A program made the translations under genes and the position numbers. This document shows positions 1 to 6,826 of a stretch of 12,314 bases of DNA, one piece after another. The stretch is from Methanocorpusculum sp. (lineage in GTDB: Archaea; Halobacteriota; Methanomicrobia; Methanomicrobiales; Methanocorpusculaceae). The DNA lies in assembly GCA_030539595.1 (NCBI GenBank), contig JAUNXW010000039.1, positions 1 through 12,314 on the forward strand, read 5' to 3'. Every line of letters begins with the position of its first letter. Within the stretch, counting starts at the first letter, position 1. Under the pieces are notes generated by a model. The model searched no databases. It saw only the letters and a program-made list of their open reading frames with translations, and had not been told where the DNA came from.

Positions 1-1
1 A

Positions 2-131
2 GGCGAAGCCGAACTTCTAATAAATTCCTATCAACGCTGAGCGGAGTGATAAACGTAGCGAAGCCCTAAGTTAGTCGAAATAAAACTAATCAATAAAAAA
101 ATTAGCGAAGTACTGTCTTAGCGGAGCAAGA
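2..131. repeat. Cluster of GCGAAG/GCGGAG motifs
   Basis: Five short motifs of the form GCGRAG occur within about 130 bases: GGCGAAGCC (2-10), GCGGAGT (41-47), GCGAAGC (58-64), GCGAAGT (105-111) and GCGGAGC (121-127). GCGAAGC is known in vitro as an unusually stable mini-hairpin with a GNA-type triloop. No open frame with coding character crosses the block, so it looks like a decayed or intergenic repeat region. Together with 132-251 it forms the gene-free start of the window; the block may continue beyond the left edge. Confidence 0.45.
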
Positions 132-251
132 CCAAAGGGCTTTCGTATCGTGATGTGTCCTACACTAAAGAATCTCAAAAAAACTATACCCAACAGATAT
201 TTCACAATCGGACATATTTAAGACCGAAGTTATCTTACTCTGAAAAACTTA

Positions 252-737
252 TCACAGCATATGATAGTGCGGAATAATATCTTCATAGTGTCCGTCAGGC
301 ATCAAAAATCCTTTTGGAATTACACCGAGCTTTACAAATCCCAATTTTTCGTAGAGGTGAAGCGCCGACAAATTTGTTTTTACAACCGCATTGAACTGAA
401 GAATTCTGAACCCCTTCTCTTTACCCGTAAGGAGAGAATCCAACACAAGTTTTTCTCCGACATGTTTCCCTCGCGAAGATGAAGCTACACAGTAACTTGC
501 GTTTGCAATGTGTCCGCACCGTCCCACATTATTTGGGTGAAGAATATACAGTCCGAGAATATTTCCGTTATCCTCTGCCACGCCCGTAAAACTCTGAGAC
601 GCGAAAAACTCCTCTGCACCGATTAAATCAAGCGGAGTATCCTGAGGAAAAGCTATACCGTCGTTTACTACCTCGTTCCAGATTTCAGTCATTTGAGGTA
701 GGTCAGTATTTTTATATTCACGGATTGTTACCGTCAT
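252..737 (-). CDS. GNAT family N-acetyltransferase
   Basis: This 161-residue protein spans one full GNAT domain and should transfer an acetyl group from acetyl-CoA to an amine; the substrate cannot be told. The acetyl-CoA pyrophosphate-binding loop is visible as RGKHVG (residues 89-94), following the strand around HIANASYCV, and the late GNAT signature is N122...A125...LYEKLGF (128-134). A conserved-looking patch LYILHPNNVGRCGHI lies at 63-77. The length is usual for a single-domain GNAT and there is no signal peptide, so it is cytoplasmic. ATG 735-737 is preceded on the minus strand by an AT-rich TATA-like stretch (about 761-774) and no Shine-Dalgarno, which suggests its own promoter and a very short leader. 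The sequence resembles GNATs of anaerobic Firmicutes (from memory, not searched), so transfer is possible. Confidence 0.9.
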   Translation of the reverse strand: MTVTIREYKNTDLPQMTEIWNEVVNDGIAFPQDTPLDLIGAEEFFASQSFTGVAEDNGNILGLYILHPNNVGRCGHIANASYCVASSSRGKHVGEKLVLDSLLTGKEKGFRILQFNAVVKTNLSALHLYEKLGFVKLGVIPKGFLMPDGHYEDIIPHYHML

Positions 738-784
738 AAAAACAGATTGGAGTTTATCGGTTAATTATTTATTGAGAATAACAG

Positions 785-1489
785 TTAATTTTCCCTTGTA
801 TAAACTCCGCCGAAATTATCATAAAGTTTTCCGTCAGGCTTAATCACCGCATGAATCGTATCAGATATTGTAAACACATACATATTCTTACCGACAGAAG
901 TCCAGTTTCCGACAGCTTGTGTGCCGTCTTCGACACTGTCTGTATACCCTATTCCCGTCGCTGCTCCGTTTTCGCTCAGCGTAATCTGCATATATTTATA
1001 TCCGCCCGGAATTCTATCGCATGGAATTTTATTTACCCATACACCCGTGATTCCTGTTTTGTTATCCGCATGTTCAAACCAGTGGTTTTTAATTCCCAAC
1101 GTGCTGCTTGAAAGTTTTGCCGATTTGCCGTCATAAGTGAGCTGGAAAGTAAATGGGGCATAATACGCATCGTAGGAAGTGTCTTTATTGTAAACCCAGA
1201 CCGCTTTCCATTCGGCAACCGTACCATCATCAAGATATGTGAATTCATCCATTGTATTGTTATCGTAATAGACATCAACGATTTTTTTATAATGAACACC
1301 TGCCGAACTTGTGTAATTATACGTAACCCATGTTCCTATAATTAAATCATGATTTGGAGAAATAATCATGGGGATACTTATTTCGGGCAGTATCTCGGTA
1401 TATGTATCTGTTACGCAGCCGGCTGAAAACAGCATCAGCGTGATAAAAATAACAAGCGCCGCGGGTATGAATTTACGTTTAGAACTCAT
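785..1489 (-). CDS. Secreted lipoprotein, lipocalin-like, function unknown
   Basis: This 234-residue protein starts with a basic N-terminus (SSKRK), a hydrophobic segment (about residues 8-23) and a lipobox-like FSAGC with Cys25, so it is probably exported and lipid-anchored. The mature part is rich in beta-strand patterns. Two stretches look alike: IIGTWVTYNY...KIVDVYYDNNTMDEFTYLDDGTVAEW near the start, and AVGNWTSVGKNMYVFTISDTIHAVIKPDGKLY near the end. Alternating 'GxW ... F ... dG' strands suggest a small beta-barrel or tandem lipocalin-like fold; that is inference. Four N-x-S/T sequons (NYT, NNT, NKT, NWT) fit an archaeal surface protein that may be N-glycosylated. It is divergent from the TPR gene across 150 bp. 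TTTAATATTAA (minus strand, near 1518-1530) is a possible TATA box. No specific role can be named. Confidence 0.8.
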   Translation of the reverse strand: MSSKRKFIPAALVIFITLMLFSAGCVTDTYTEILPEISIPMIISPNHDLIIGTWVTYNYTSSAGVHYKKIVDVYYDNNTMDEFTYLDDGTVAEWKAVWVYNKDTSYDAYYAPFTFQLTYDGKSAKLSSSTLGIKNHWFEHADNKTGITGVWVNKIPCDRIPGGYKYMQITLSENGAATGIGYTDSVEDGTQAVGNWTSVGKNMYVFTISDTIHAVIKPDGKLYDNFGGVYTREN

Positions 1490-1639
1490 GTAATGCAGTC
1501 ATAGTATTTTTATTCCGAATTAATATTAAACTATCGGCAAAAATCGACAATATTATTGAGGCTATTTGACAACCTCAAAAATATTCGTCCGCACCAATCA
1601 GAAGAAATACATACAACAAAAGCATAGACTTAAATTAAT

Positions 1640-3607
1640 ATGCACGTTAGTGAGGGAAACCTGACACAGCAGTATATTTGCGACTACCTTACCCTGAAAG
1701 ACATAACCCACGACTCAATAGTTCTGCAGAACCTTTTTCTCCACAGAATGAGTGTCGACGGCGGATTTCACGCAAGAGTACTGACTGCCGTCTTGGGACA
1801 CGAAGAAGACCGCGAAATACTGCTCGCACTGTTAAACGAATACGCAGCCGAAAAAAGCGGCAAAATGCAGATAACCAACTGGCTTTCAAGAGAATACGAT
1901 AACGCAAAAAAAGCCGGCGACAAAAACAGACAAACAGCTGCGGCTGCGATACTTCAATCACACTTAACCGGCATAAACCAGACCGCAGAAATTGTTTCAT
2001 CGGCACGCTCAAACATCCCTCAGTCTGCGTGGCAGCTTGAAACAAGAAAAATCACCGTCAACGAAATAAACAATCCGGATATGTATCTTGCGCGAGGAAG
2101 AAGACCTATTTGGAATAATTTCCCGCTCGACGACTACGCCGCTTACCTCGCACGCGCCGAAAACCTCACCGATGAAGAAATCTGCGACTGCGTCTTATGT
2201 GCATCTGCTGCGTGGTTTTCAACCCTTTCCCGCGACGAAAAAATAATCTGGCTCAATATTCCGAGAGTAACTCAGGAAGAGTGGTCGAAATTCACCGCAC
2301 CGCTTCTTTCATCAATTGTATCAGCACCCGCATTAAAAACTGCACTATGGCTTCACTTATCGGGAAATCTTGACGCGGCTCTCGATTTGTATGCAAATAT
2401 AACCCTCGCATACAAAAATACATCCGCAGAAAAACCCGCGTTTGAAATGATGGCAGAGATTCTTTCCGAATTCGGCGACTATGACTACGCCTTTGAATCA
2501 TACAAGGACGCGCTTCTGCTGAACAGTTCGCACAGCAGATACGAAAACGCGAGAGGTCTTCTCAATTTATGCGAGGTGGGAGAAAAACTCGGCGAGAATA
2601 TGAGCGAATATTATTCCCGCATCTCAAAGATTGCGGGCGAGCTGCCGCAGGATGAAAAAATCCGTCTGTTCTCTGACCTTGCATCTTCTTCACGCAAAAA
2701 GCATGATTACAAGGCAGAGTATTCATATCTCGAAAAAATAATTTCAGATGAGAGTGCGGATGAGAAAATATTTGCGTCGGCTTCTGCAAGAATTACGGAA
2801 CTCAACGATTATCTGAATGCTTCCGGAGAACCTGACATAAATGCATTAACCCGAAAAGATGAGGATGAGAAATCAGCTGAGCTTACTGCAAGAGGAGATA
2901 CGGCTTATTTCGGGTTCGACCCGGTCTGTGCAATGTTTTGGTATAACAGAAGCAATGCGTCTCCTGAGAAAAAGTTTACAGCTGCGGTTGCCGCGGGATT
3001 GTATGAAGCGGCTTTGGAGTATGCGGATACTCACGAGAAGAAGGCTGTTGTTCTCGCGATTGAAAAGGAATCCGTTCCGGTTATTGCTTATGAGTTGATT
3101 CAGGCGGTAACGGACGCAGTTAAAAATCACGAGGATATCAGTCTGATTCTTGAGCCGGTGTATCTTATTTTAAGTCCAAAGGAACGCGTTGAACTTACCG
3201 AGTTTGTTGTTGACCGCACAACACGCGACGACGAGAAGGCTCTTGCGGCTGATGCTGTCGGAAGAGTTTATGTATCTCTTGGTATGGCTGATGAGGCGCG
3301 TTCTGTTTTTAGGACAGCGCTTCGTTCAAATCCGTCGAATCAGCTCCGTGCAATTATTTTTTCAGACTTGGGAAGTCTTGAGTTCGATGCGGGAGTTTAT
3401 GATTCTTCATGCGATGCTTACCGCTCGGCTGTTAAAATTAATGAGAAGTTCCCTGCGGCTTGGGCTGGAATTGCGAGAGCCGGTCTTGTTATGAAAAATA
3501 TTGATGAGGCAAAAGCCGCTGCGGATAAAGCGGTTTATTATAATTCGTCGAGTGAGTCTTATAGGATGTTGAGAGAGGAGATTTACAGGCAGGCTGAGGA
3601 AAAATAA
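1640..3607 (+). CDS. TPR-repeat protein, function unknown
   Basis: This 655-residue protein is almost entirely helical and lacks a signal peptide or membrane segment. Repeats of tetratricopeptide type are clearest at the C-terminus (about residues 540-650), with paired helices such as AVGRVYVSLGMADEARSVF, SDLGSLEFDAGVYDSSCDAY and AGIARAGLVMKNIDEAKAAA. Another repeat is visible near 270-295 (EILSEFGDYDYAFESYKDAL). The N-terminal 250 residues are less regular and show no recognised catalytic motif. A scaffold or adaptor role is a family-level guess. ATG 1640 has no Shine-Dalgarno upstream and may be leaderless; the TATA-like candidate near 1605-1615 is weak. Synonymous codon choice changes inside the gene: early codons favour GAA, GAC, AAA and C-ending forms, whereas after roughly 2700-2850 GAG, GAT, AAG and T-ending forms dominate. 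The gene appears monocistronic, ending in a hairpin terminator. Confidence 0.85.
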   Translation: MHVSEGNLTQQYICDYLTLKDITHDSIVLQNLFLHRMSVDGGFHARVLTAVLGHEEDREILLALLNEYAAEKSGKMQITNWLSREYDNAKKAGDKNRQTAAAAILQSHLTGINQTAEIVSSARSNIPQSAWQLETRKITVNEINNPDMYLARGRRPIWNNFPLDDYAAYLARAENLTDEEICDCVLCASAAWFSTLSRDEKIIWLNIPRVTQEEWSKFTAPLLSSIVSAPALKTALWLHLSGNLDAALDLYANITLAYKNTSAEKPAFEMMAEILSEFGDYDYAFESYKDALLLNSSHSRYENARGLLNLCEVGEKLGENMSEYYSRISKIAGELPQDEKIRLFSDLASSSRKKHDYKAEYSYLEKIISDESADEKIFASASARITELNDYLNASGEPDINALTRKDEDEKSAELTARGDTAYFGFDPVCAMFWYNRSNASPEKKFTAAVAAGLYEAALEYADTHEKKAVVLAIEKESVPVIAYELIQAVTDAVKNHEDISLILEPVYLILSPKERVELTEFVVDRTTRDDEKALAADAVGRVYVSLGMADEARSVFRTALRSNPSNQLRAIIFSDLGSLEFDAGVYDSSCDAYRSAVKINEKFPAAWAGIARAGLVMKNIDEAKAAADKAVYYNSSSESYRMLREEIYRQAEEK

Positions 3608-3629
3608 ATCCTATTCGGATTTATTTTTT
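3601..3629 (+). terminator. Hairpin plus T-tract terminator of the TPR gene
   Basis: AAAATAAATCC (3601-3611) is perfectly complementary to GGATTTATTTT (3617-3627), giving an 11-bp stem with a 5-nt loop, and two further T residues follow. The stem contains the TAA stop codon (3605-3607). Archaeal termination depends mainly on the T-rich tract; the hairpin is bacterial in style and may instead stabilise the 3' end. Confidence 0.6.
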
Positions 3630-3932
3630 AGATTTGGGTTTTGTTAGCAGAAATCAGGGTTGTTTTTCAGACGATGAAACACCTTAACAGAAGTTTAGAG
3701 GGGGCTTAAAAGCCGTCTATACGGGTCAATAGTGTGCTTAAGATATGATGGCCTCCTGATTGTTATTTTTGATTTTTTTAGTGAGGATATTGGATTTTGG
3801 TTTTGATATGTTTGAATAGGACTGTTATGTTGGTGAGTGTAAGTTAAGTAAGGCTGAATTAGGGTTGTTTTTAATCTTGAGGTACATCACGACACTAAGA
3901 AATCTTACGTAATATATTTTGTGCAAAAGAAG
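3630..3932. other. Gene-free GT-rich intergenic stretch
   Basis: About 300 bases without a convincing reading frame on either strand. The plus strand is very rich in G and T and poor in C. AGGGTTGTTTTT occurs twice in the same direction (3656-3667 and 3861-3872). A small GGCTT/AAGCC hairpin lies near 3703-3714. No candidate small ORF with a start and ribosome binding site was found, and no known RNA family is recognised. Confidence 0.5.
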
Positions 3933-4005
3933 TAGCCCGTAACAGATTCGAACTGCTGTCGAGGGATCCAGAGTCCCCCATGATTGACCACTACACTAAC
4001 GGGCT
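3933..4005 (-). tRNA. tRNA-Gln (anticodon CUG)
   Basis: Read on the minus strand this is a complete 73-nt cloverleaf. The acceptor stem AGCCCGT/ACGGGCT is perfect. The D-arm has the GUGUAGUGGUCAAUCAU form typical of archaeal Gln/Glu tRNAs, the anticodon stem is GGGGA/TCCCT around loop CTCTGGA (anticodon CUG, reading CAG), and the T-arm is AGCAG-TTCGAAT-CTGTT. The discriminator base is A and no CCA is encoded, as is common in archaea. In many archaea this tRNA is charged through Glu-tRNA(Gln) amidation. A T-rich patch follows the 3' end. Confidence 0.97.
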
Positions 4006-4071
4006 GTTTTACCTTATTAAATAAGACCTTGCAGGTAATTAAGATAACGGTTGGTATCCGAACGGAGATGC

Positions 4072-4077
4072 TTTATA
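4072..4077 (+). promoter_or_regulatory. TATA box of the DUF1614 gene
   Basis: TTTATA within CTTTATACAA is centred about 26 nt before the GTG start at 4100. That spacing puts transcription initiation at or next to the start codon, which predicts a leaderless mRNA. No Shine-Dalgarno lies between. Confidence 0.65.
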
Positions 4078-4099
4078 CAAACCGCTCCAAACTTATCTT

Positions 4100-4873
4100 G
4101 TGACTCGCTTAATCTTTTCGCCTGTATCTGTATGGGTATTCATAGCGCTGATTCTTCTGATTATAATAGGTCTGCCTCTGCTGTTTTTCGGAGTTATAGG
4201 GGCGGCTCTTGCAAATCTCGGATTCGGTTTCTGGGTTATAGTTCTGCTTATAATCTGCGCAATTGTCGGCAGTTTCATTAATATTCCGCTGACAACTCTG
4301 CACGGTAAACAAAAGAAAGCAGAGCCCGAGTCAATTCCGCGCAAACCAAGCGGTCAGTACGCTCCTTCGATGTACGATAAAATGTATAAGACCGACCGCT
4401 TTGTAGTTGATGAGCCAGCAGCGCAGCAGAACAGCAAAACGCGCCTTACAATAAATCTCGGCGGCGCGTTAATTCCGATTCTTATAAGCGCATATATTAT
4501 CTTCATGGGAATTGCTGGAAAAATCACGCCCGACCCGCTTTATATTGTGAAAATAATCGCGGCTGTGATTATTGTAAGCGTCGTTGCATACGTTACGGCA
4601 AAACCGGTCAGGGGAATAGGTATTGCCGTGCCGTTTTTTATTCCGGCGCTGACTTCAATTATTATTGCCCTGATTCTCGGCGGAGGTTTCGGTATTGCCG
4701 CGGCTGGAATCGGGTATGTTGCGGGAACTCTTGGAACTTTAATCGGTGCGGATATTTTACATCTGAAGGATGTGGCATCTGAAAATACTCCGATGATGTC
4801 TATTGGCGGTGCGGGAACATTTGACGGAATTTTTCTCACAGGAATTATCACTGCACTGCTTGCGGCGTTTTAA
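4100..4873 (+). CDS. DUF1614 family integral membrane protein
   Basis: This 257-residue membrane protein has two hydrophobic helices near the N-terminus (about residues 10-65, running into FINIPLTTL), a polar cytoplasmic-type loop (about 67-113), and several more helices to the end. It carries what I recognise as DUF1614 landmarks: NLGGALIPI (about 118-126), GTLIGADILHLKDV (about 211-224) and SIGGAGTFDGIFLTGII (about 233-249). The family is widespread in archaea and some bacteria, is of unknown function and is sometimes suspected of a transport role. The start is GTG, chosen because it sits at the distance expected from the TATA box for leaderless expression and because the hydrophobic N-terminus follows at once. 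It stands alone, with divergent tRNA-Gln upstream and 176 bp before the next likely start. Confidence 0.88.
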   Translation: MTRLIFSPVSVWVFIALILLIIIGLPLLFFGVIGAALANLGFGFWVIVLLIICAIVGSFINIPLTTLHGKQKKAEPESIPRKPSGQYAPSMYDKMYKTDRFVVDEPAAQQNSKTRLTINLGGALIPILISAYIIFMGIAGKITPDPLYIVKIIAAVIIVSVVAYVTAKPVRGIGIAVPFFIPALTSIIIALILGGGFGIAAAGIGYVAGTLGTLIGADILHLKDVASENTPMMSIGGAGTFDGIFLTGIITALLAAF

Positions 4874-5049
4874 TAAAATCAGAGTTCATATTTTTTTGAA
4901 ATTGTTGAGCTTTGAAATTATTTGACGAGACATCGAAAATCTCCTCATATAGATTATGTCAAACTGATTTTTCCACAGTTGGAAAAACTCTGAACCGAGT
5001 TAACCCATCCGATGATATTTTTATCTCACAGATTAGATTATTGTTAACA

Positions 5050-5862
5050 ATGACAGATAAAGAAAATACAAAAACCGAAAAAAAGTCACCCGCTAAAAAA
5101 ACAGAAGAGACCGAAATAAAAGAAACTCCGAAGAAGAGAAGAGTTTCCAAGAAAAAAGAGACCGAAGAAAAACCCGAGGAGGAAAAAGAACATGAGATTC
5201 TTCATAAGCCCGTTCCGCCGGAGTTCATAGCAGACCTTAAAAAATTCTCAGAAATTGTAACAGCCAACCCCGCAATTTTTGAACCGATTCGCGAGGTCTT
5301 TGAATATCATCTTATAGATACCATTGACAGAAAGACGTTTCCAAAAATTGTTAACGCAATGTCTATGCTTTTGGGCGCACCCGCAACCATGGTTTTAATG
5401 ACAGCCTGCCACATCAACTCGGCGGCTTTCTTTGAAGACCTCCTTTACGTAGTAAAAGATGACGAAAGCACGCGGAACTCTGTTTGGATTATTCAGCACC
5501 TGACATCTCTTTATGGAAACCGCGTTCAGCAGGCTTACAATTTGTCGGCAGGCACTATGGATGAAGACTGGCATTCGGTCGATGTAAACACATTCAAAAG
5601 GGAAGGAGAAAATCCGACATGGATTGTCGAACTTAAGTTGATGCTTTACAACGGAGAGGAGTCTCACATAAAAATGACGCCCGACTCGGCTCTGCAATTA
5701 GTAGATATTCTTTCAACCGAGCTTGCGAAAAATGTCCCGAAAGAGTCTGTGGACGACACGCTCGTTAAGAAATGTTCAAAGAACATCGAAGAGTTCTACA
5801 ATAAATTTTACGGATGCGATAACGAAAAATCAGAGGATGAAAATCCTGCGGGATATGCGTGA
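5050..5862 (+). CDS. Hypothetical protein with Lys/Glu-rich N-terminus, upstream of dinD
   Basis: I do not recognise this 270-residue protein. The first 55 or so residues are a low-complexity charged tail (repeated K, E and T, with a KKRR patch), probably disordered. The rest looks like a compact soluble domain: helices with FIADLKKFSEIV and IFEPIREVFEYHL, a hydrophobic helix near MLLGAPATMVLMTACHI, then a C-terminal beta-beta-beta-alpha pattern, WIVELKLMLYNGEESHIKM followed by TPDSALQLVDILSTELAK. There is no signal peptide. ATG 5050 was chosen over an in-frame TTG at 4912 because the 46 intervening residues look non-coding; a TATA-like ATATTTTTATC (5015-5025) sits about 30 nt before the ATG, which would make it leaderless. 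The stop codon lies 5 nt before the dinD ATG, so the two are probably co-transcribed. Confidence 0.75.
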   Translation: MTDKENTKTEKKSPAKKTEETEIKETPKKRRVSKKKETEEKPEEEKEHEILHKPVPPEFIADLKKFSEIVTANPAIFEPIREVFEYHLIDTIDRKTFPKIVNAMSMLLGAPATMVLMTACHINSAAFFEDLLYVVKDDESTRNSVWIIQHLTSLYGNRVQQAYNLSAGTMDEDWHSVDVNTFKREGENPTWIVELKLMLYNGEESHIKMTPDSALQLVDILSTELAKNVPKESVDDTLVKKCSKNIEEFYNKFYGCDNEKSEDENPAGYA

Positions 5863-5867
5863 TAAAA

Positions 5868-6704
5868 ATGGATAAGGATGTTATTGTAAAACTTCACAAA
5901 AATTTTGAGGACTTTGTTCACAGTGAAGGTGATGTTGAGTTCTGGTATGCAAGAGATTTGCAGAAACTTCTCGGATATACGAAGTGGCAGAATTTTCAGC
6001 TGATTCTTGACAAAGCCAAATTGTCGTGTGAATCTGCAAACGGAACGATAATACATCATTTTGCTGACGTCAGTAAAATGATCGACACAGGTAAAGGCGC
6101 GAAACGTGAGATAAGAGATACAAAACTTACCCGCTACGCCTGCTATCTTATTGCCCAAAACGGTGACCCGCGAAAAGAGGAGATTGCATTTGCCCAGAGT
6201 TATTTTGCGGTTCAGACGAGAAAGCAGGAGCTTGTTGAAGAGCGAATTAAAATTATTGAGCGCTTGAATGTAAGAAGCCAACTGAGCAAATCGGAAAAAC
6301 AGCTTTCACAGAATTTGTATGAGAGAGGTGTTGACGATGTGGGGTTTGCAATTATCAGAAGCGAAGGGGATAAGGCTCTTTTCGGCGGCTACACCACAAA
6401 AGAAATGAAACAGCGCCTTCATGTTCCGGAAAATAAACCGCTCGCAGATCATTTGCCGACGGTTACTATTACCGCAAAAAATCTCGCGACCGAGATTACA
6501 AATTTTAATGTGGTCGATAAGAATATCAGAGGTCAGACGGCGATCACAGACGAACACGTTTTAAATAATTCAGATGTTCGTGATTTGCTTATCAGAAGAG
6601 GGATAGTTCCAGAAAATCTTCCGGCAGAAGAGGATGTTAAAAAACTTGAGCGGAAAGTAAAGACACAGGATAAAAAACTCAGCGGCAAGTCAGATGGTTT
6701 TTAA
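5868..6704 (+). CDS. dinD: DinD-like DNA damage-inducible protein D
   Basis: This 278-residue protein matches the DinD family in sequence pattern and length (E. coli DinD is about 270 residues). The N-terminal part resembles a BRO-N/KilA-like DNA-binding fold, with EFWYARDLQKLLGYTKWQNFQ followed by ISHH/VSKMI-type and RYACYLIAQNGDPRKEEIAFAQSYFAVQTRKQE segments. The central part contains ERGVDDVGFAIIRSEGDKALFGGYTTKEMK, also typical of the family. E. coli DinD is SOS-induced and inhibits RecA; whether an archaeal copy acts on RadA is unknown, and LexA control is not expected here. ATG 5868 follows GTGAT with short spacing, a partial Shine-Dalgarno; a GTG at 5859 would add three residues and overlap the previous stop. 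The C-terminal 30 residues are Lys/Glu-rich. Confidence 0.88.
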   Translation: MDKDVIVKLHKNFEDFVHSEGDVEFWYARDLQKLLGYTKWQNFQLILDKAKLSCESANGTIIHHFADVSKMIDTGKGAKREIRDTKLTRYACYLIAQNGDPRKEEIAFAQSYFAVQTRKQELVEERIKIIERLNVRSQLSKSEKQLSQNLYERGVDDVGFAIIRSEGDKALFGGYTTKEMKQRLHVPENKPLADHLPTVTITAKNLATEITNFNVVDKNIRGQTAITDEHVLNNSDVRDLLIRRGIVPENLPAEEDVKKLERKVKTQDKKLSGKSDGF

Positions 6705-6749
6705 TTTTTACGCGCCGTTTTCTGATTTCATCAGCAGGCATATAACTTA

Positions 6750-6780
6750 TTTGCAGTCTCCCGTTACCGGAGACTGCAAA
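6750..6780. promoter_or_regulatory. Palindromic MerR-type operator candidate
   Basis: TTTGCAGTCTCC (6750-6761) and GGAGACTGCAAA (6769-6780) form a perfect 12-bp inverted repeat around a 7-nt centre (CGTTACC). The core CTCC...GGAG with a short spacer is the usual look of MerR-family operators such as those of the BmrR group. It ends six bases before the merR TATA box, over the likely BRE, so it is well placed for autoregulation. It could alternatively act as a 3'-end hairpin for dinD, but no T-tract follows. Confidence 0.6.
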
Positions 6781-6786
6781 GACAGT

Positions 6787-6793
6787 TTATATC
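6787..6793 (+). promoter_or_regulatory. TATA box of the merR gene
   Basis: TTTATAT is centred about 37 nt before the ATG at 6827, which predicts a transcript with a leader of roughly 10 nt. It lies immediately downstream of the 12+12 bp palindrome. Confidence 0.6.
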
Positions 6794-6826
6794 AAAATCA
6801 TAGATATGTTAGTGTGAGAATCTGAA

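Noticed and set aside
1556..1578. TTGAGG/CCTCAA inverted repeat between the divergent lipoprotein and TPR genes
   Set aside because: Six-base arms with an 11-nt spacer are expected by chance at this scale, and no regulator is linked; kept only as a note.
1689..2045. 118-codon open frame on the minus strand inside the TPR gene
   Set aside because: Its translation is Arg/Leu/Ser-rich shadow sequence with no domain, and it opposes a long, clearly coding frame.
3630..3932. Possible small gene or structured RNA in the GT-rich gap
   Set aside because: GGAGG on the minus strand near 3750 is not followed by a usable start and frame, and stops are frequent in all frames. The only hairpins are very short.
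4912..5049. In-frame TTG start that would lengthen the Lys/Glu-rich protein by 46 residues
   Set aside because: The extension has no recognisable protein character, there is no Shine-Dalgarno, and ATG 5050 has a better-placed TATA-like element and gives a natural start to the charged tail. It is not fully excluded.
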